DNA of 64,000 nt from Leptobrachium leishanense (GCA_009667805.1 CM019065.1:21293822-21357821); one strand, 5' to 3'; counted from the first letter of the stretch, positions 1 to 12,215 are shown. The notes: generated from the sequence alone by a model not told the origin. Program-made: numbers and translations.

Positions 1-1150
1 TGAGCTCAGCAACATAAAAAGGCCTGGACGTTCACGACAACAGTGGTGGATGTTAGCATGATCACAGGATCCTCTTTATGTTAAAGAAAAACCCATTCAC
101 AACATCCAGACAAGTGCAGGACACTCTCCAGGAGGTGGGCGTATCATTGTCAAAGGCTACAATTAAGAGAAGACTTCTCAAGAGCAAATACAGAGGGTTC
201 ACCACAAGGTGCAAACCATTCTTAAGCCTGAAGAATAGAAAAGTCAGATTACACTTGCCAAAAAAACATCTAAAAAAGCCAGACCAGTTCTGGAAAAGCA
301 TTCTTTGGACGGATGAAACTAAGGTTAATCTGAATGATGGGAAGAAAAAAGTGTGGAGAAGGCTTGGAACAGCTCATGACCCAAAGCACACAACAACATC
401 TGTAAAACATGGTGGGGGCAGTGTGATGGCATGGACATGCATGGCTTTCAGTGGCACTGGGTCATTGGTTTTTATTGATGATGTGACAGAAGACAGAAGC
501 AGCCGGATGAATTCAGCAGTGTTTAGAGATATACTGTCTGCTCAAGATCAGCAAAATGCAGCAACGTTGATTAGGCCGTGCTTCACAGTACAGATGGACA
601 ATGATCCAAAACACACGGCAAAAGCAACCCAGGAGGTTTTGAAGGAAAAGAAGTGGATTCTGCAATGGCCAAGTCAATAACCTGATCTCAACCCAATGGA
701 ACATGTATTTTGCTTGCTGAAGGCAAAACTAAAGGCAGAAAGTCTCACAAACAAAGAACAACTGAAGACAGCTGCAGTTAGAGCCTGGAAAAGCATCAGA
801 AAGGAGGAAACCAAGTCTTTGGTGATGTCCATGGGTTCCAGACTTCAGGCAGTCATTGCCAGTACAGGATTCTCAGCAAATTATTAAAAATTAACATTTT
901 ATTTATGATTATATTCATTTGTCCAATTACATTTGAGCTCCTGAACATGGGAGGACTGTGTATGAAGATGGTGACAGTTCCTATAATTTGTACTTGATAT
1001 TTATGTTCAACCCCTTGAATTAAAGCTGAAAGTCTGCACTTTCAAATTATTTGGATAGTTTCATTTAAATTTTATTCTGGTGGCATACAGAGCAAAAATA
1101 ATGAAAATTGTGCCTGTGTGCAAATACTGTATATATGGACCTAACTGTAT
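1..1150 (+). mobile_element. Tc1/mariner DNA transposon, 5' end cut by window
   Basis: The segment carries a Tc1-type transposase frame followed by a short AT-rich 3' flank that ends at about 1149 in the motif TATATGGACCTAACTGTA. That flank resembles the terminal inverted repeat of vertebrate Tc1 elements (recognised from memory, not searched). The left inverted repeat and the first part of the transposase lie outside the window or are degraded. Several stops in the residual frame before position 78 suggest an old copy. Assignment to Tc1/mariner is firm; the exact family is not established. Confidence 0.9.
78..887 (+). pseudogene. Tc1-like transposase, broken
   Basis: One reading frame encodes about 269 codons of a Tc1-family cut-and-paste transposase, interrupted by a single TAA at 678-680. 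The first part (78-680) contains the C-terminal half of the paired-like DNA-binding region and then the DDE domain. The first catalytic Asp is in WTDETKVN and the second in QMDNDPKHT. The third acidic residue (Glu, in DLNPMEHVF) lies just after the stop, in the same frame, giving DD34E-like spacing. The C-terminal part ends at 887. Family members are usually about 340 residues, so roughly 70 N-terminal residues are missing or degraded here; residual frame upstream of 78 has stops. The stop falls where the family usually has Ser in the WPSQSPDLNP block, consistent with one C-to-A change. The protein is predicted to be inactive. Confidence 0.9.
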
Positions 1151-1963
1151 ACCCTGAAGGTCCATGTGATGAAGTTCTTTCCATATTCCCTACTGGCTCG
1201 CAGACACTAAAATAATTATTAAGCGTTACTCACGAAGTGGTCCATTCCCAGCCATTTATAGGACATCACTGTTTTACCTCCCTAGACTAAGCAGTGCTAT
1301 CATGCATGATGCAGATGCTCAGTCTGAGGAAGGGAAGGCAGCAGAGTACAGCAGAGTTCAGGAGAGGAGAGGGTTTTAGAGGGCAAATGGGTAGAGGGCT
1401 GCAGACTGTGGAATGGTAGAGGGGAAAACCCCCATTGCACATTAAGGTATTTTCGCCATTCTGGCTGTTCTCTGGGCAGACAGTGCACCAACATCCCAGC
1501 ACTGTACTCAACCGGTAGTGTGATGTGACAGATAACTCACTGGTGCACTTACTGGCAGCATCTTTCCTCTCATGTATCTTCTTCTTGCATCCCTTCTTAT
1601 ATTTCAGCAGTGCCATTAAATGAGGGAATGGGGATATGATTGTATCATATCCTCACTCCATCACTGATTGGCTGCTGCCGTATGCCAAGTCTTACTGCAA
1701 GGGAGCTTATCAGTAGTAGAGCCAGTCCTCCCTCCTGAAGGGAACCAGGGATGGAGTGTAGAATAGGAGGTAAAAGAGGGCAGGGCTTTCTTTGATCTTC
1801 CCACCAGCCCCTTTAAGGAATGCAGTGCCCTGCTGTACTGTAACGCTGGCCCTGTATACACAGGTTTGATAAGGGTGTGCCCAGACACACCCAGCACACC
1901 CCATGCATAAGCCTATGGTCAGCTTGCATGAGTAATGAAGGTCCCATCACTGCCAGTGGCCAA
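1151..1963. other. Unassigned intergenic DNA
   Basis: Between the Tc1 element and a SINE fragment I see no supported gene. The short open frames on the minus strand here lack family resemblance and splice context. Composition is ordinary. Confidence 0.5.
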
Positions 1964-2098
1964 TTTTGTTATGGTCGTCGGCAAGAGCACCTCTCCAGTA
2001 AGTGTCCTTGGGCAAGACACCTAATGGTACATACTCGCCCCCCAGGACATACTTGAAATCTCAATATATCCTTCCTGGTAAATCCGTTTTCAAAAAAA
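1964..2098 (+). repeat. tRNA-derived SINE, 5'-truncated
   Basis: The block shares the body seen in the fuller copy at 40640-40835: AGAGCACCTCTCCAGTAAG, then GTCCTTGGGCAAGACACCTA, then a LINE-like tail (TATCCTTCCTGGTAAA) and an A-run. The tRNA-like head with its B box is missing. Confidence 0.7.
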
Positions 2099-4702
2099 AA
2101 TAATACAAAGAAATATATAGGCAGAGTAAGGGCACAATACACTACTGGCTGGAAACCAAAGAAAAACGGCACTTAATTAGAGAATAGGGGCAGGGAAAAT
2201 TTACAATAAAGACTGCCATGTATTTTAGTGGTGTACAAAATATTCATCAATAATTTTATTCCAATGACTTAATCATGCATAAATTATTTCATTCTAAAGC
2301 ACCAACAAGATGTCCTAGAAATGGACATAAAATTTAAAACAATTCCTTTTAAAGTTCGTGAATTCTGAGGTAACGATCTTAATTGAATTTATATCAAACA
2401 CATATCAATCACAGCCAGCCTTGTGGAAAAAGGTATATTTATTGCTAAATATTTCAAAGTGTGTATATATATATATATCAAAGATTGCACATAATAATCA
2501 CAAATCACATAATACTCAACAGACCGGTTCTTACACCTAAATAATACGTTTGCTATAACACATAGAATAAAATATGAAGAATTATGCCTCAGATATCTTA
2601 TCTGCAAGGAATTTCTGCTTATTGGAATTCTACCTCTAGCATTTATTCTTAGATAGAACTATGGATTATACAGCATTGCATATTATTCATGCAATTAATC
2701 CAACGCAGATAAATTTGGCTATCACTACGGAAATTAATCAACTCAATTCAATCACAACTCTGAGTGAATTATTGTTACTCTGCGGAAAAGTTAAAAGTAA
2801 TATAAAGTTGCCGTAAATGATTAGATCATTTAAATTCTATATTCCTTTCATACTCCCCTTATCAAAGGATCTCTGGAATTTGCAGTATGAAGAATATGAT
2901 TTTAGCATTTTATTCTTATGTTGTCTGTGTAAATTATGGATTAATCTAGGCTAGCAATTAATGAAGCATATTATATAAATCACATTCTCTCTCTTTTCTC
3001 CTGCAGAGCAGTCCAGCAGTTGCAGGAAATTGCAGGGATCAGAGAGCTGCTCGTTAGCCTAGGGTATGACTTCTCTTTTGAAACAAAGAGAATTCCTTAG
3101 CTGAAATCTGATAGGAGGACAGTCTTTCTTTGAGTGACTGCAAGTAAAGGAATTCTAACTAGAAATGGGAATGGGCTCTTGGCTTTTTAGTTCTGGTTCT
3201 ATTCTTTCTAGTGGTTTCTCTTGTTTTGTCTCATGAGTCTTTTTCTGAGTATTTAAACAAGTTCTATCAGACTTCGATCTCAAAATATGCCTTATTCTAT
3301 AGCTAGTCAATTATAAATTAACACGTATCTTCCTTCATAAATTTACATATATTTCTTAAACACATATATTAGTTTTCAGATACCAGGTGGCACTCTTTCT
3401 CTAAAAATATTTTTTCAGTTGGGGTCATTTAAAGGGTACCATCCAGTTATTTATGACCTTTTAAGAGGACTGAATATCTGGCAAGATAAGCCAATGTGTC
3501 AAGAAATGGCAATTAATTTAATTGTACTATCCGTTATTCTTTGAACAAAGATAACAAAGTTAACAAAAATAACAAAGAAATCTTTTCCAAATAGATAAGA
3601 GCAATGAAGTCACAGTTAAAGAATGTGTGGCCTTCAGTTATATAGAAAAACAACATTCCTTTCTTTGGGGTACCTTGAAACCTTTTCCCCCCTCTCACAC
3701 ATGTCTTTCACGTGATATGAACAAATCTACTTTCCAATTATAAAAATCATATAAATGTATTACAACACATATAGATATCTATAACAAACCTATAAAGCTA
3801 TATATATAGTGTATGAATATATTTTTTATAAAATATGCAAAATGGTTGCGGCACCAAAATTGCTTCCGTCCTCCATTTTGTTTTCTCTAGGTAGACAACA
3901 TCCATGACAAAATGTTTTCCAGGTGGTACATTGTGCTATTTTTTTCTGTCTTGTTTGAATAAAGCTGAATGAAGAACTCAGATTTGGATAGTGTTATGGA
4001 CAAGAATATGTATCTGCTTTAATAATAATAAATATATAAAATAGAAAAATGCTCATTTTAGGTATGTTAGTACGACTTTAAGAACTGCAATTGATAAACT
4101 GTTTTTTGCAGGGAAAATCAAATTGTATTTTGCTTAACTCGCTATTTCAGCTGATGGCTAAACCACAAGTCATGCGGTTCCTCTTTTTGGTACAAGGAGA
4201 AAGGGTGCGGGACATCCTGAACATACTATATCCGAACGTAGCTACATCCTGATGACCAAAAAGGCTGACATTCGACAACGATACAAAATAACTTGACATT
4301 TGGAAAAAGCTGATATTTGATTTTCGTTTTTATGATTTAATCTGTATGAGTTTGCAATTTTACTGCTGATGATAATTAAAATACTAAGTTAACATCCTGT
4401 TTCCGCTTACGCACTAAAGTGGTATAAAGCATGTATAATTCTTCAATTAAAAGGAGAACTTCCTCGACTTGACCGAGAAAGACTACATAGTCAACTATCC
4501 AGCTAGTCTGTGTCATTTCTTTCAGTGCGCACTTGAATTAAGTTCTCCAAAACCATTTGGGCAGAAGCAGGCATCCGAGAGACTGTTTAAGTCTTCCACA
4601 TCAATAATACAAGTTGAATTTTTTTTTACAATATTGAGAATGGCCCACCTTAGGGATATATGAGACACATTTTGGTTTAGTTTTGATAAAAGTAAAGCTT
4701 AC
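2099..4702. other. AT-rich intergenic or intronic DNA downstream of V2R-A exon 3
   Basis: About 2.6 kb of AT-rich sequence with a short TA microsatellite near 2466-2480 and no recognisable gene. I looked specifically for V2R exons 4-6 on the minus strand here, using the V2R-B exons as templates, and did not find them. They are either further downstream, outside the window, or lost. Confidence 0.5.
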
Positions 4703-5533
4703 CTGCCAAGGCTGAAAATCCTTAATATCTGCACATAATCGTTTTGAAAACGGACCTTCTCCGTTTTTGCAGTTATTCAGATCTTTCAAAGCGCTGGCCA
4801 CGGCAAGGGTTGCAGTGTACATGCTATATGTCACTCTTAATTGAGAAACGTCGTTGTAGGCATTTTTTAGGTTTTCTAGGTTTTCTGATCCAGTGCACTC
4901 TTTCACATTTGTGTCTAAAGATCCTGTTACATTTTTATTACTTATGAACCTGCAATTAAATCCGAGCTCCCAAAAAATCTTCATCCAGTCTCCTCCCAAA
5001 GACATGTACGGATTGATTGTGATTAGGAATGGTTTAAGCCCAGGTATTGTCCCACTTTGAAGAGCTAGACCTATTGTACCAGACAGAAGAGTTGAAAACT
5101 TCCCCAAAGAGACTATGGTTGATGTAGACCAACCTGTATTTCCAACAAATATTTTTCTTGTGACATTCTGTTTTGCCATCTCATTCAGTATGGGTAGCAG
5201 ATCTATGATGGTGGTATAAAATATCACAACCTTAGCTGTTGATGCCTTTATGATCTTAACAATATGAGGAGCATTGCGGTCTGGATAACTTGTTAAAATG
5301 TTTTCATTGAACTCCACACATGCTCCGGCTTTGACGATCTCTTTTTGAATAATCTGTATTCCCAGTTGTCCATAGTCATTGTCTGAAGCTACTAATCCAA
5401 CCCAAGTCCAACATAAATGTACCACTAGATGTGCAAGTCCTTTAGCCTGAAATTCATCACTTGGAACAGTCCTAATGTGGGATGGAAACCTGATGTGGTC
5501 ACTGAGGATGGCGCTGGTTGAAAAATGGCTGAT
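4703..5533 (-). pseudogene. V2R-A exon 3 (ligand-binding domain)
   Basis: The exon is 831 nt, phase 0 at both ends, with acceptor CAACAG before 5533 and donor GTAAGC after 4703. It encodes 277 residues of the ANF-receptor/Venus-flytrap domain starting ISHFSTSAIL and ending with Trp-Gln. Diagnostic features are the TWVGLV strand, the YPDRNAPHI segment, the WSTST region and the paired cysteines near CTGSENL and CADIKDF. Length and phase equal those of V2R-B exon 3, and most residues agree. The exon itself is open; loss of function comes from exon 2. Confidence 0.92.
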
Positions 5534-6085
5534 CTGTTGATAAAGTAAAGCTAGGTATAGAACAAAATATGATTTTATATTACAATTATTCAATCCTTTG
5601 AGTCTTTTCCATGTTATCTGTCTGATAATATCCTCATTTGAGAGATAAACGTATTGTGTACAAAATGCTAATACTTGCTTGCAGTACCTAGTTACGGCAC
5701 ATCACGTTGTTTCAAGTCATATGCAATTAACTGTGGCATAAATGGGTGCTAAGTGGTAACATAAATGCTGTCAGTAAGCATTGTATGGCCAAGTAAACAT
5801 TCTTACTTAGCAATAGGATAGAAAGTGTATTTTTATGTAAAAATACACAAAGTAAAGCAGGAGATTTCACTTGGTGGTGTCAGAGGATACAATTTGATAC
5901 ATTCATCAAGCGTTTTTTGTTTTTTTCCTTATTTCACTTAAACTAAGCACTTAGAAAGATTTTCCCATTACCACTCTTGTGCTATGAATGAATTAGATAT
6001 GTGCATTGATCTTCAAACAAATCAAGATTTCTTCGAATTTTGGACAAATTGATGGAAACAAAAAGACACATCATCAAACCCGCAG
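5534..6085. other. Intron 2 of V2R-A, unassigned part
   Basis: The first part next to exon 3 resembles the V2R-B intron 2 flank (for example TGATAAAGTAAAGCTAGGTA in both). The rest is AT-rich with no feature I can name. Confidence 0.5.
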
Positions 6086-6861
6086 ATGTACATAGTATGT
6101 CAGCGGCTCCTAACCTCCCTCCCGCCCGATACTTACCTCCCTCACTGGCTCCAACAGAGTTCTGGCAGGGAGGAAGCCTGCCCCTCTGCTTTAGAGCACT
6201 GTGGGACCTGCATTGAAAACCAGGAAGTGGAGGGGGCTCCAACCAGAGTCTCCCCTTTTCAGTGGTGTATAAAGTTAACAGTTTCGCTGCAGGATTGCTA
6301 CTCGGCACCAATCGGTGCTGAGACGCAATATTTAAACCTTGAGGTGGCTGACATCTTGGATGTCAGCAAAGCCTCCAGGTCACCCCCCACCCACTGACAT
6401 CCCCACCATATGTGTGAGGATATCAGTGGGCCAGTTAACCCCCTAGCTGCCAAGGGGAGATATGGGGATCCTTTGAATCCCCTTATCTCCCGATCCATAG
6501 CAGCTAGAGGGCCATGTTGTACTTCATCGGAAAGGCATAACATGACTAGGTTTGGTGTAAAGAAAAAGCTAAAAAAATAAATAAAATTAAAACAAAATTT
6601 GTGTGGGGGTTTAGTTAAATAGGACCTAGGCCGTCATCTAAAAATAATGAGCAAAAAACAGTCAGAATGAGCTCAGCGCACATAGGTGACCTGGCTCAGC
6701 AGTGAAGGGGTTAAAAAGCAAAACCATGTAAAAAGTGGGTATTTCTATTCTAGGGATAAAATGTTGTCGGTTGTAAATTTTGGGGATTAAATTACGAAAA
6801 AGTGTGTTTTTACCATTTTTTCATCATATTTCATATTTTTTTATAGTAAACTATATGATAT

Positions 6862-7397
6862 ACCGATTGGCTAAATCCTAGACGAGATGTGGAATAAAAA
6901 AGAGGGAGGTACATACAGCGGTACCAACTGTTTTTTTGCTCCAGATGAAGCCGACGTGCAGCCGGCGAGACATATGTCGAGCTAATGTACAACTTTGATT
7001 TTAAGTTGTGAGTGTGGTGTCGCATCTGTAGGGTTAGGACAGAATCTTTGAGCATGAGCTCTATCAGCTTAGGGCTAGTTTTGGCGTGCCAATTGTGAAT
7101 GGTTTTTTCGCTGATTGCAATTCCGGCGTAATTACTCCCTTGACTCTGAGATCTCACTAAGCAGGGGCAATATTATCATTGCGATTTTTATTTAAACCAC
7201 TCTTTGCACAGCCTCACTACACTAGTTATGTCTCCAATATACCCTTTGATGCCTGTTGTTTATGTATGTTTTTAAGTTTAGTATCTGGGAGTGTCTATTA
7301 TCGATACAATAAAGGTAATAATCCTTGTTTTTGCCACTCCTCGATTATCAGTTGACAGTCTCATTTTGAGACGTTAAGCTGGTTTATTGGTTTGTAG
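6862..7397. mobile_element. Nested retro-insert with 14-bp target duplication
   Basis: The MITE sequence is interrupted here: AAACTATATGATAT at 6848-6861 is repeated with one mismatch as AAACTATAGGATAT at 7398-7411. The 536-bp insert does not occur in the homologous MITE at 41.9 kb. The long duplication suggests target-primed retrotransposition. The insert carries a decayed hammerhead-like motif near its left end, so I suspect a Penelope-like or retrozyme-like source. No protein frame is supported. Confidence 0.7.
6938..6982 (+). ncRNA. Decayed hammerhead ribozyme-like motif
   Basis: GCTC (6938-6941) and GAGC (6979-6982) can form stem I. CAGATGA (6942-6948) stands where CUGAUGA is expected. 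GCCG and CGGC form stem II. GAGAC stands for GAAAC. ACAT/ATGT can form stem III, ending in the cleavage triplet GTC. Two core positions differ from the consensus, so self-cleavage is unlikely today. Confidence 0.5.
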
Positions 7398-7650
7398 AAA
7401 CTATAGGATATGAAGGAAAAAATTGTATTTTTAGAAAGTCCATTTAATGGTGGGAAAAACGGTGTATAATATGTGTGGGTTGAATAAACAAGTAAGAGGA
7501 AAATTTGACCTAAACAAGAACAGCGCAGAAACGTAAAAACAGTAGCGGTCACTAAAGGACGGATTTGTGTAAAACCGCCCGGTCACTAGAGGGGTTAATT
7601 AAAAAAATTAAGCAGTTGTGTGATAACTAGGCTGCATTTATGGGCACGGA

Positions 7651-9715
7651 TTAATTTACCAGTAAGACACATAGAAACATAGAAAATGTTGGCAGATAAG
7701 AACCTTTCTGCCCATCTAATCTTTTGTGTAGGATAGCCTTATGCCTATCCCATGCCTGCTTAAATTCAATTACTGTTTTGGCCTCTATCACTTCTACTGG
7801 AAGGTTGTTCCATGTATCCACCACCCTCTCAGCAAAATAATGCTTCCTGATGTTACTTTTAAACCTTTGCCCCTCTAATCTAAGACTATGTCCTCTTGTT
7901 TTGCTACTTTGTTTCCTTTTAAATATACTCCCTTCCTCTACCTTGTGGATTCCCTTTATATATTTAAATGTTTCTATCATATCTCCTCTGTCTCGTCTTT
8001 TTTCCAAGCTATACATGTTAAGATCATTAAGCCTTTCCTGGTAACTTTTCTCCTTCAAGCCGTACACCATTTTAGCAGCCTTTCTCTGAACTCTCTCTAA
8101 GATGTCTATATCCTTCTGGAGATACGGTCTCTCCAGTACTGCACACAGTACTCCAAGTGAGGTCTCACCAGGGCTCTGTACAGTGGCATGAGCACTTCCC
8201 TTTTCCTACTGCTAATACCTCTCCCTACACAACCAAGCATTCTGCTAGCATTTCCTGCTGCTCTATTACATTGACTACTTACCCTTAGATCCTCTGCAAT
8301 AATAACCCCTAAATCCCTTTCCTCAGATGTTGAGGTTAGGACTATATCAAATACTCTATATTCAGCCCTTGGGTTTTTACGCATTACGCATGGGTGCATT
8401 ATCTTGCACTTATCCACATTAAAACTCAATTGCCACAGCTCCGACCATTTTTTTAGTTTACCTAAATCATTTGTCATTTGGCTGATCCCTCCAGGAACGT
8501 CAACCCTGTTGCAAATCTTTGTGTCATCAGCAAAAAGACATACTTTACCATTAATACCTTCTGCAATATCACTAATAAAAATATTAAAAATAATGGGTCC
8601 AAGTACTGACCCCTGAGGTACCCCACTGGTAACAAGACCTTGCGCCGAATAAACTCCATTTACCACAACCCTCTGTTGCCTGTCACTCAGCCACTGCCTA
8701 ATCCATTCAACAATATTGGAATCCAAGCTCAAAGATTGCAATTTATTGATAAGCCTTCTATGCGGAACAGTATCAAAAGCCTTACTGAAATCTAAATAAG
8801 CAATGTCTACTGCACCACCAGCGTCTATTATTTTTGTTACCCAATCAAAAAAATCAATAAGATTAGTTTGGCATGATCTCCCTGAGGTAAACCCATGTTG
8901 TTTCTGATCCTGTAATCTATGTGTTTTTAGATGTTCAACAATCCTTTCCTTTAACATGGTTTCCATTAATTTCCCCACTACTGACGTAAGACTAACTGGC
9001 CTATAGTTCCCCGATTCCTCCCTACTACCCTTCTTGTAAATGGGCACATCATTTGCTAATTTCCAGTATTCTGGAACGACTCCCGATAATAAAGATTGGT
9101 TAAATAAATCTGTTAACGGTTTTGCTATTACACCACTGATCTCTTTTAATAATTTAGGATGGATCCCATCAGGCCCCATTGACTTATTTGTCTTTACTTT
9201 AGACAGCTGCTGTAGAACCTCCTCCCCTGTAAACTCATATGTAAATGTCTCTTTAGTGTTTCCTCCTAACTGAGGTCCCTCTCCTTCCTTTTCCTCTGCA
9301 AAGACTGAACAAAAATATTCATTGAGGCAGTCAGCGAGACTTTTATCCTCTTTTACATACCTTCCTTCCTTTGTTTTTAATCTAACTAATCCTTGTTTTA
9401 CTTTTCTTTTCTCGTTTATGTATCTAAAAAATGTTTTGTTCCCCTTTTTTACTGACTGAGCTATTTTCTCTTCTGCGTGTGCTTTGGAAGCTCTTATAAA
9501 TTGCTTTGCCTCTTTCTGCCTAATCTTCTAGGTTTGCCTGAGTTTTTTTATAATTATTGAATGCTATCTTTTTGTTCTTCACTATTTTGGCCACTTCTGC
9601 AGAGTACCACAGTGGTTTCTTCCCTTTTTTGTTTTTGCTAACAAGTCGAATGCAATTGCCTGTGTCCTTCAATAATGCCTCCTTTAAATAATACCATTTC
9701 TGATGGACTCCCTTT
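7651..9715 (-). pseudogene. CR1 reverse transcriptase and C-terminal region
   Basis: The open frame from about 9533 to 8106 encodes the RT. Motifs are GPDGIHPKLLKE, NYRPVSLTS, YLDFSKAFDTVPH (first catalytic Asp), SGVPQGSVLGP and LFADDTKI (the ADD catalytic pair), then the thumb with the LGV segment. A frameshift near 8140 moves the reading to a second frame that carries the C-terminal region (about 8140-7651), with TWNNLPVEV and related CR1 residues. Upstream, a frameshift/stop near 9535 separates the RT from the linker (9715-9536), which is where the TTAA element landed. In an intact LINE this enzyme copies the element RNA at a nicked target. The breaks mean no full-length protein can be made. 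Confidence 0.88.
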
Positions 9716-9717
9716 AA

Positions 9718-10946
9718 CCCCTTCGCTGCGGTGGACGCGCTCAGCGCGTCCAACCGCATGTCACGTTGCGTGCGGAGGACGCGCTCAGCGCGTCCAGCCT
9801 TTGGGGTCAGCGTTCGGCCGGGTTCCGGCCGATCGCTGGCCCCCCCAGTGCGGGCTGACATCCTCGATGTCAGCCCAGCATCCGGAACCGCCGCCGGGCT
9901 AATTAGGTGTCATCGCGGCTGCGCGATGACACCTAATTCAGGCGCCCCCCGCATGTGCGGATGAGGCGCCTGAAAGGGAGGGGGGAGGTCCTTCGGACCT
10001 CTCTCCCTCCCGATCGGTGGCGTTGCGGGGGTTAACCCAGGCACCATTTGGAAGGGCACAGCCTGCCCTTCCATATGGTACCTGGCATTAACCCCTGGGG
10101 AGCCGGATCACGAATCGGCGCTGAAAAGCGCCTTTTCGTGATCCTTTCCCGGAGCTGGCCGACATCTTGGATGTCGGCAAGCCTCCGGAAACTCCCCCTG
10201 AGGACTGGCGTCATCGTGCATAGCACGATGACTCCAGTCCTAGAGTTAACCCCTAGCTGCCACCAATGGTGGAGATAGGGAGTTCATTGGAACTCCCTAT
10301 CTCCCGATCCGTGGCAGCTAGGGGTTAAAGTTTGGTATTGTTGGATCGGCCAGAGCATGGCCGTTCCAACGATACCAAACTCGAATGTGAAAAAAGTTAG
10401 TAAAAAAATAAAAATTAAAAATAAAAACATATTTTAAAAAAAAATTACAAAAAAAAAATAAACAAGTTTTTTTTCTTTTTTTTGGTTTGTTAATGCAGCA
10501 ATATTGTTCCCATTTCAATTATAATGTGAACAATGATGCTGCACTAACGATTTTTGTATGCGGTGCGTTTGTTAAAAATAGTGTAATTTTCCCCAAAAAA
10601 AAATGTAACGAGAACCCATCTCTAATTTTTTTAACAAGCGCACCCCATACAAAATATAACCGCAATTGCTCGCATCTTAAAATGTGAAAAAAAAACACTT
10701 TACACATTGCAAATTATTGAAAAATCATATTTTATTGCATTTTTTGTTATAATATACAGACAGGTCAAGACGTATACATATAATAATGACATATTATGAA
10801 TCTGCCGAGTCTGACGGAAAGAACGATATATCATATGTCTGGGTCATATACTAAAATAAGCCTTCAAAACGCATTTAAACATGATGAGCAAAACCGGTAA
10901 AAATGACCTCAGCACAGGGGCGGGAAAAGCCTCAGCAGCGAAAGGG
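9718..10946. mobile_element. TTAA-type (piggyBac-like) MITE nested in the CR1 LINE
   Basis: The 1229-bp insert is flanked by TTAA at 9714-9717 and 10947-10950. Its ends are inverted: CCCCTTCGCTGC on the left and GCAGCGAAAGGG on the right. Deleting it with one TTAA restores a continuous CR1 frame across the junction (Asp-Trp-Arg-Ser-Leu-Lys-Gly), which shows an exact insertion. The interior is GC-rich on the left, with repeated GGACGCGCTCAGCGCGTCC-like palindromes, and AT-rich on the right. It holds no transposase. TTAA choice is the signature of piggyBac-superfamily transposases. Confidence 0.85.
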
Positions 10947-10950
10947 TTAA

Positions 10951-11628
10951 ACTCCTCCAGTCTGATAATGACTCATTCACACAAAATCTCATTTTAGAAA
11001 AATCTGTTTTTTTAAAGTCTAAAACTTTTGATTTTGTGTGGTGCGGCTCCATCCCTGTTCTTATATTAAACCACACTGAATGGCGAAGTTTTCTAGATCC
11101 CAAATTTTCACCTACATCAACGTCTGATACCAAACCTCCATTTGTGAGTATTAAATCCAATATGGCCTCTTTACGGGTCGGCTCCTCAACTACTTGTGTT
11201 AGAGATAATCCCAGTAGGTAGTTTACTATATTTGTCCTCCTGGTGCACCCAGCTATTTTGGTTTTCCAGTTCACATCAGGAAGATTAAAGTCCCCCATGA
11301 TAATAACTTCCCCCTTCATTGTCATTTTGGCTATTTCCTCAAACAGCAGATTATCTAGCTCTTCTACGTGTCCAGGGGGTCTATAGATCACACCTACACG
11401 AGCTACTGTATGATTGCCAAATGTTAGCGTAACCCAAACTGACTCTATGTTCACCTCGCTCACTTTCATTTGGTTCATTTTTATGTTGTTTTTCACATAC
11501 AGGGCCACTCCTCCTCCTTACCTATCTTCTCTGTCGTTTCTATATAAGAGTACCCCGGTATTGTTATGTCCCAGTTATTTTTCTCACTGAACCATGTCTC
11601 AGTAACCGCCACTAAATCTACTTTTTCA
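10951..11628 (-). pseudogene. CR1 endonuclease domain
   Basis: The frame ending at 11508 encodes part of an exonuclease/endonuclease/phosphatase domain. Motifs are GVIYRPPG, the catalytic GDFNLPDVNW, and DLILTN near the C-terminal side. The final His-containing block reads RHSVWF. In CR1 this domain nicks target DNA for priming. The N-terminal third of the domain is in other frames or degraded towards 11628, where the palindromic element interrupts it. Confidence 0.85.
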
Positions 11629-11796
11629 CAGAATAGACAAGTATCTGGCGCCCCCTAATGGATATAGTTAAACAATGCTGTTTGTACACAAACTATTCTT
11701 AAGTCCAAAGGACATAGAGCATTAAATTGCAGTTTAAAAAGTCAGCAGCAGATGGTTCACACACTGATAGTTCACCTCCAACCACCAGAAAGAGTC

Positions 11797-12215
11797 AATA
11801 ATGGAAAATGTGGTGACAGTCCGCGCTTCCCTCTTTTTTTCCTTTCCTTTTCTCCCCCTGAAATCTTGGTCGAGGATCTTCTTTAAGCAGTTAATTGCTT
11901 TCTTTTATGCAGTCCTCAATTCTCAAGATATATGGGGATAGAAATGAGAAACATAGTGTGATCCATAAAAACACATCCAAGTTCCAAAATACAATAGTTC
12001 AACTCACATTGGAGGTGTCATAAATCAGACACTAGATGTATCTCACAACCGATATTTTTTAGGAGATATCGGGCTCCCCTTTTCCTCCTCTGTCCGATGA
12101 TGTTGCTCCAAATGAAAAAATAAGGTTGCAGGATATCGATGAACAAAATTAAAATTTATTAAAATTTAAAATTTATTCCATAAAACAATAAATAGACAAA
12201 CACCAATACGCGTTT
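11797..12215 (+). repeat. Left arm of the inverted repeat
   Basis: This is the reverse complement of 12849-13269 with few differences. The match stops at CCAATACGCGTTT, so the left arm lacks the part of the hammerhead that lies inside GAAAC on the right arm. Confidence 0.9.

Larger units (their letters stand above)
6086..7594. mobile_element. TTAA-type (piggyBac-like) MITE, left end truncated
   Basis: The segment aligns by eye with the complete element at 41058-42136, in the same orientation. Shared landmarks are the CCTCCCTCCCGCCCGATACT block, the palindrome TGACATCTTGGATGTCA, the blocks around ATCTCCCGATCCATAG and GGACCTAGGC, and the right end TCACTAGAGGGGTTAA. About 65 bp of the left terminus is missing, so only the right TTAA (7595-7598) is visible. 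No coding capacity. A separate element (6862-7397) is nested inside it. Confidence 0.75.

Noticed and set aside
1..4702. V2R-A exons 4-6
   Set aside because: Searched by eye for the conserved blocks seen in V2R-B (DPPAVYDIVN, cysteine-rich linker, seven-helix region) and found none.
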